This document shows positions 4,935 through 5,798 of a DNA stretch of 5,798 bases, piece by piece. The position numbers and the translations under genes were made by a program. The first letter of the stretch is position 1, and each line of letters opens with the position of its first letter. Source of the stretch: an uncultured Elusimicrobium sp. (GTDB taxonomy: Bacteria; Elusimicrobiota; Elusimicrobia; Elusimicrobiales; Elusimicrobiaceae); contig CACXHA010000070.1 of NCBI GenBank assembly GCA_902767385.1, positions 1-5,798 of the forward strand, in the 5' to 3' direction. The notes under the pieces were generated by a model. The model had not been told where the DNA came from and ran no database searches. It saw nothing but the letters and a program-made list of their open reading frames with translations.

Positions 4935-5798
4935 ATGACAAAATCTAAAACACTTTTTATTTCCGCAGGTGATGTCTCCGGCGATATTCATGCCGCTAAC
5001 CTCGTGCGCGCGTTAAAAGAGTTAGACCCTTCTGTCCGTATTGTTGCCATTGGCGGGCTCTACCTAAAAACCCTGGCAGACGAGTTTGTAGCCGATTTAG
5101 CCTCCCAGGGAATTACAGGTTTTGTGGAACCCGTTAAAAAACTTCCGCAATTTTGGCAGCTTATTAAGAAAGTGCGCCATATTTTACAAACTCAAAAACC
5201 CGATGCATTTATTGCGGTAGATTTTTATGGTCTTAATCACCAATTTTTAAAAGTAGCCAAACAAGAAAATATCCCCGCGTACTATTACGTTACCCCGCAA
5301 GTGTGGGCCAGCCGCCAATACCGCGCCAAAGAACTGGCCGCCCTTACCAAAAAGATGTACGTAATTTATCCCTTTGAGCCGGCGTTTCATAAAAAGCGTG
5401 GCGGTAATGCGATATTTTTAGGCAACCCGCTCTTAGACAATATGCCTGCTCCGCAACCTAAAAATTTTGATGTAGCCGACCCCCAAAACCATACCTGGAA
5501 ACTGGGGTTATTGCCCGGCAGCCGCGCTACGGAAATCAACCGTTTGACACCCGTTTTTTATCAAACTTTTAAAGAAATTTGTAAACAGTTTCCAAACACG
5601 CAAGGGTACATCTTTTTGCTACCTACTGCTAAAGAAGGAGATTTTATAAAACTCTTTGGAGAACGGCCGCCACAAAATTTTCATTTTGTAAAAGAAACCG
5701 ACTACAAAATACGCGGGCAAATGGACTTTTTGCTCACTTGCAGTGGAACAGCCACCCTTGAAAATGCACTTTTAGGCGTCCCCATGTTAGTGGCTTAC
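4935..5798 (+). CDS. lpxB: Lipid-A-disaccharide synthase (3' end outside window)
   Basis: LpxB, a GT19 glycosyltransferase, joins UDP-2,3-diacylglucosamine and lipid X to form the lipid A disaccharide at the cytoplasmic face of the inner membrane. The window holds 288 codons of a protein usually about 380 aa long, open to the edge with no stop. Landmarks in order: FISAGDVSGDIHAANLV (8-24; the family's AGExSGD has Asp for Glu here), AIGG (38-41), AVDFYGLN (94-101) with the candidate catalytic Asp96, YYVTPQVWASRQ (117-128), GNPLLD (163-168; the family more often has GHPL), LLPGSRATEI (192-201) with R197 expected to contact substrate, and SGTATLENALLG (270-281) with conserved E276. The ATG at 4935 fits the family N-terminus and no other in-frame start is nearby. 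No clear Shine-Dalgarno precedes it. It is divergent from ndk. Confidence 0.95.
   Translation, partial: MTKSKTLFISAGDVSGDIHAANLVRALKELDPSVRIVAIGGLYLKTLADEFVADLASQGITGFVEPVKKLPQFWQLIKKVRHILQTQKPDAFIAVDFYGLNHQFLKVAKQENIPAYYYVTPQVWASRQYRAKELAALTKKMYVIYPFEPAFHKKRGGNAIFLGNPLLDNMPAPQPKNFDVADPQNHTWKLGLLPGSRATEINRLTPVFYQTFKEICKQFPNTQGYIFLLPTAKEGDFIKLFGERPPQNFHFVKETDYKIRGQMDFLLTCSGTATLENALLGVPMLVAY

Noticed and set aside
1..5798. CRISPR array, insertion sequence, tRNA/rRNA, toxin-antitoxin or defence island
   Set aside because: I saw no repeat-spacer pattern, terminal inverted repeats, transposase motifs, RNA gene signatures or small toxin-antitoxin pairs; every gap between genes is under 100 bp.

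Overview
The window looks like ordinary chromosome from a diderm (Gram-negative-type) bacterium of moderate GC that uses the standard bacterial code. LpxB implies lipid A synthesis, and GatC/GatA implies the transamidation route to Gln-tRNA(Gln) and/or Asn-tRNA(Asn). The genes are tightly packed, with gaps or overlaps of a few bases. An Elusimicrobiota-like lineage is my guess from protein flavour and gene content, but it rests on recollection and no search was run.

Layout. Positions 1-51 hold a possible lysine-rich C-terminal end of an upstream plus-strand gene and a strong, symmetrical intrinsic terminator. Positions 71-2206 are a minus-strand operon, gatC > gatA > Nudix hydrolase, with a 1-nt gap at the first junction and an ATGA overlap at the second; gatB is absent. 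A 58-bp AT-rich divergent spacer follows. Positions 2265-2555 (+) encode a 96-aa two-helix CD225/dispanin-like membrane protein whose stop lies 2 nt from that of a convergent gene. Positions 2558-4846 are a second minus-strand operon: ndk > secreted alpha/beta-hydrolase-fold protein > GH3/NagZ-like protein. An 88-bp divergent spacer separates ndk from lpxB, which runs off the right edge.

Most of this is housekeeping: tRNA-dependent amidation, nucleotide sanitation and NTP balance, and lipid A synthesis. Two features stand out. First, the two genes behind ndk both keep a recognisable enzyme fold but have lost catalytic residues. The hydrolase has Gly139 where the nucleophilic Ser should be (GTGLG for GxSxG). 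The GH3-like protein has Phe228 where the nucleophilic Asp should be, and its KHFPGHGDT-type motif has decayed to KYFPGVSGV. They look like an operonic pair of pseudoenzymes, or enzymes with changed chemistry. Second, ndk has a perfect TTGACA-16 bp-TATAAT promoter whose predicted +1 falls on the A of its ATG, so a leaderless mRNA is predicted. I saw no CRISPR array, insertion sequence, tRNA, rRNA or defence system.
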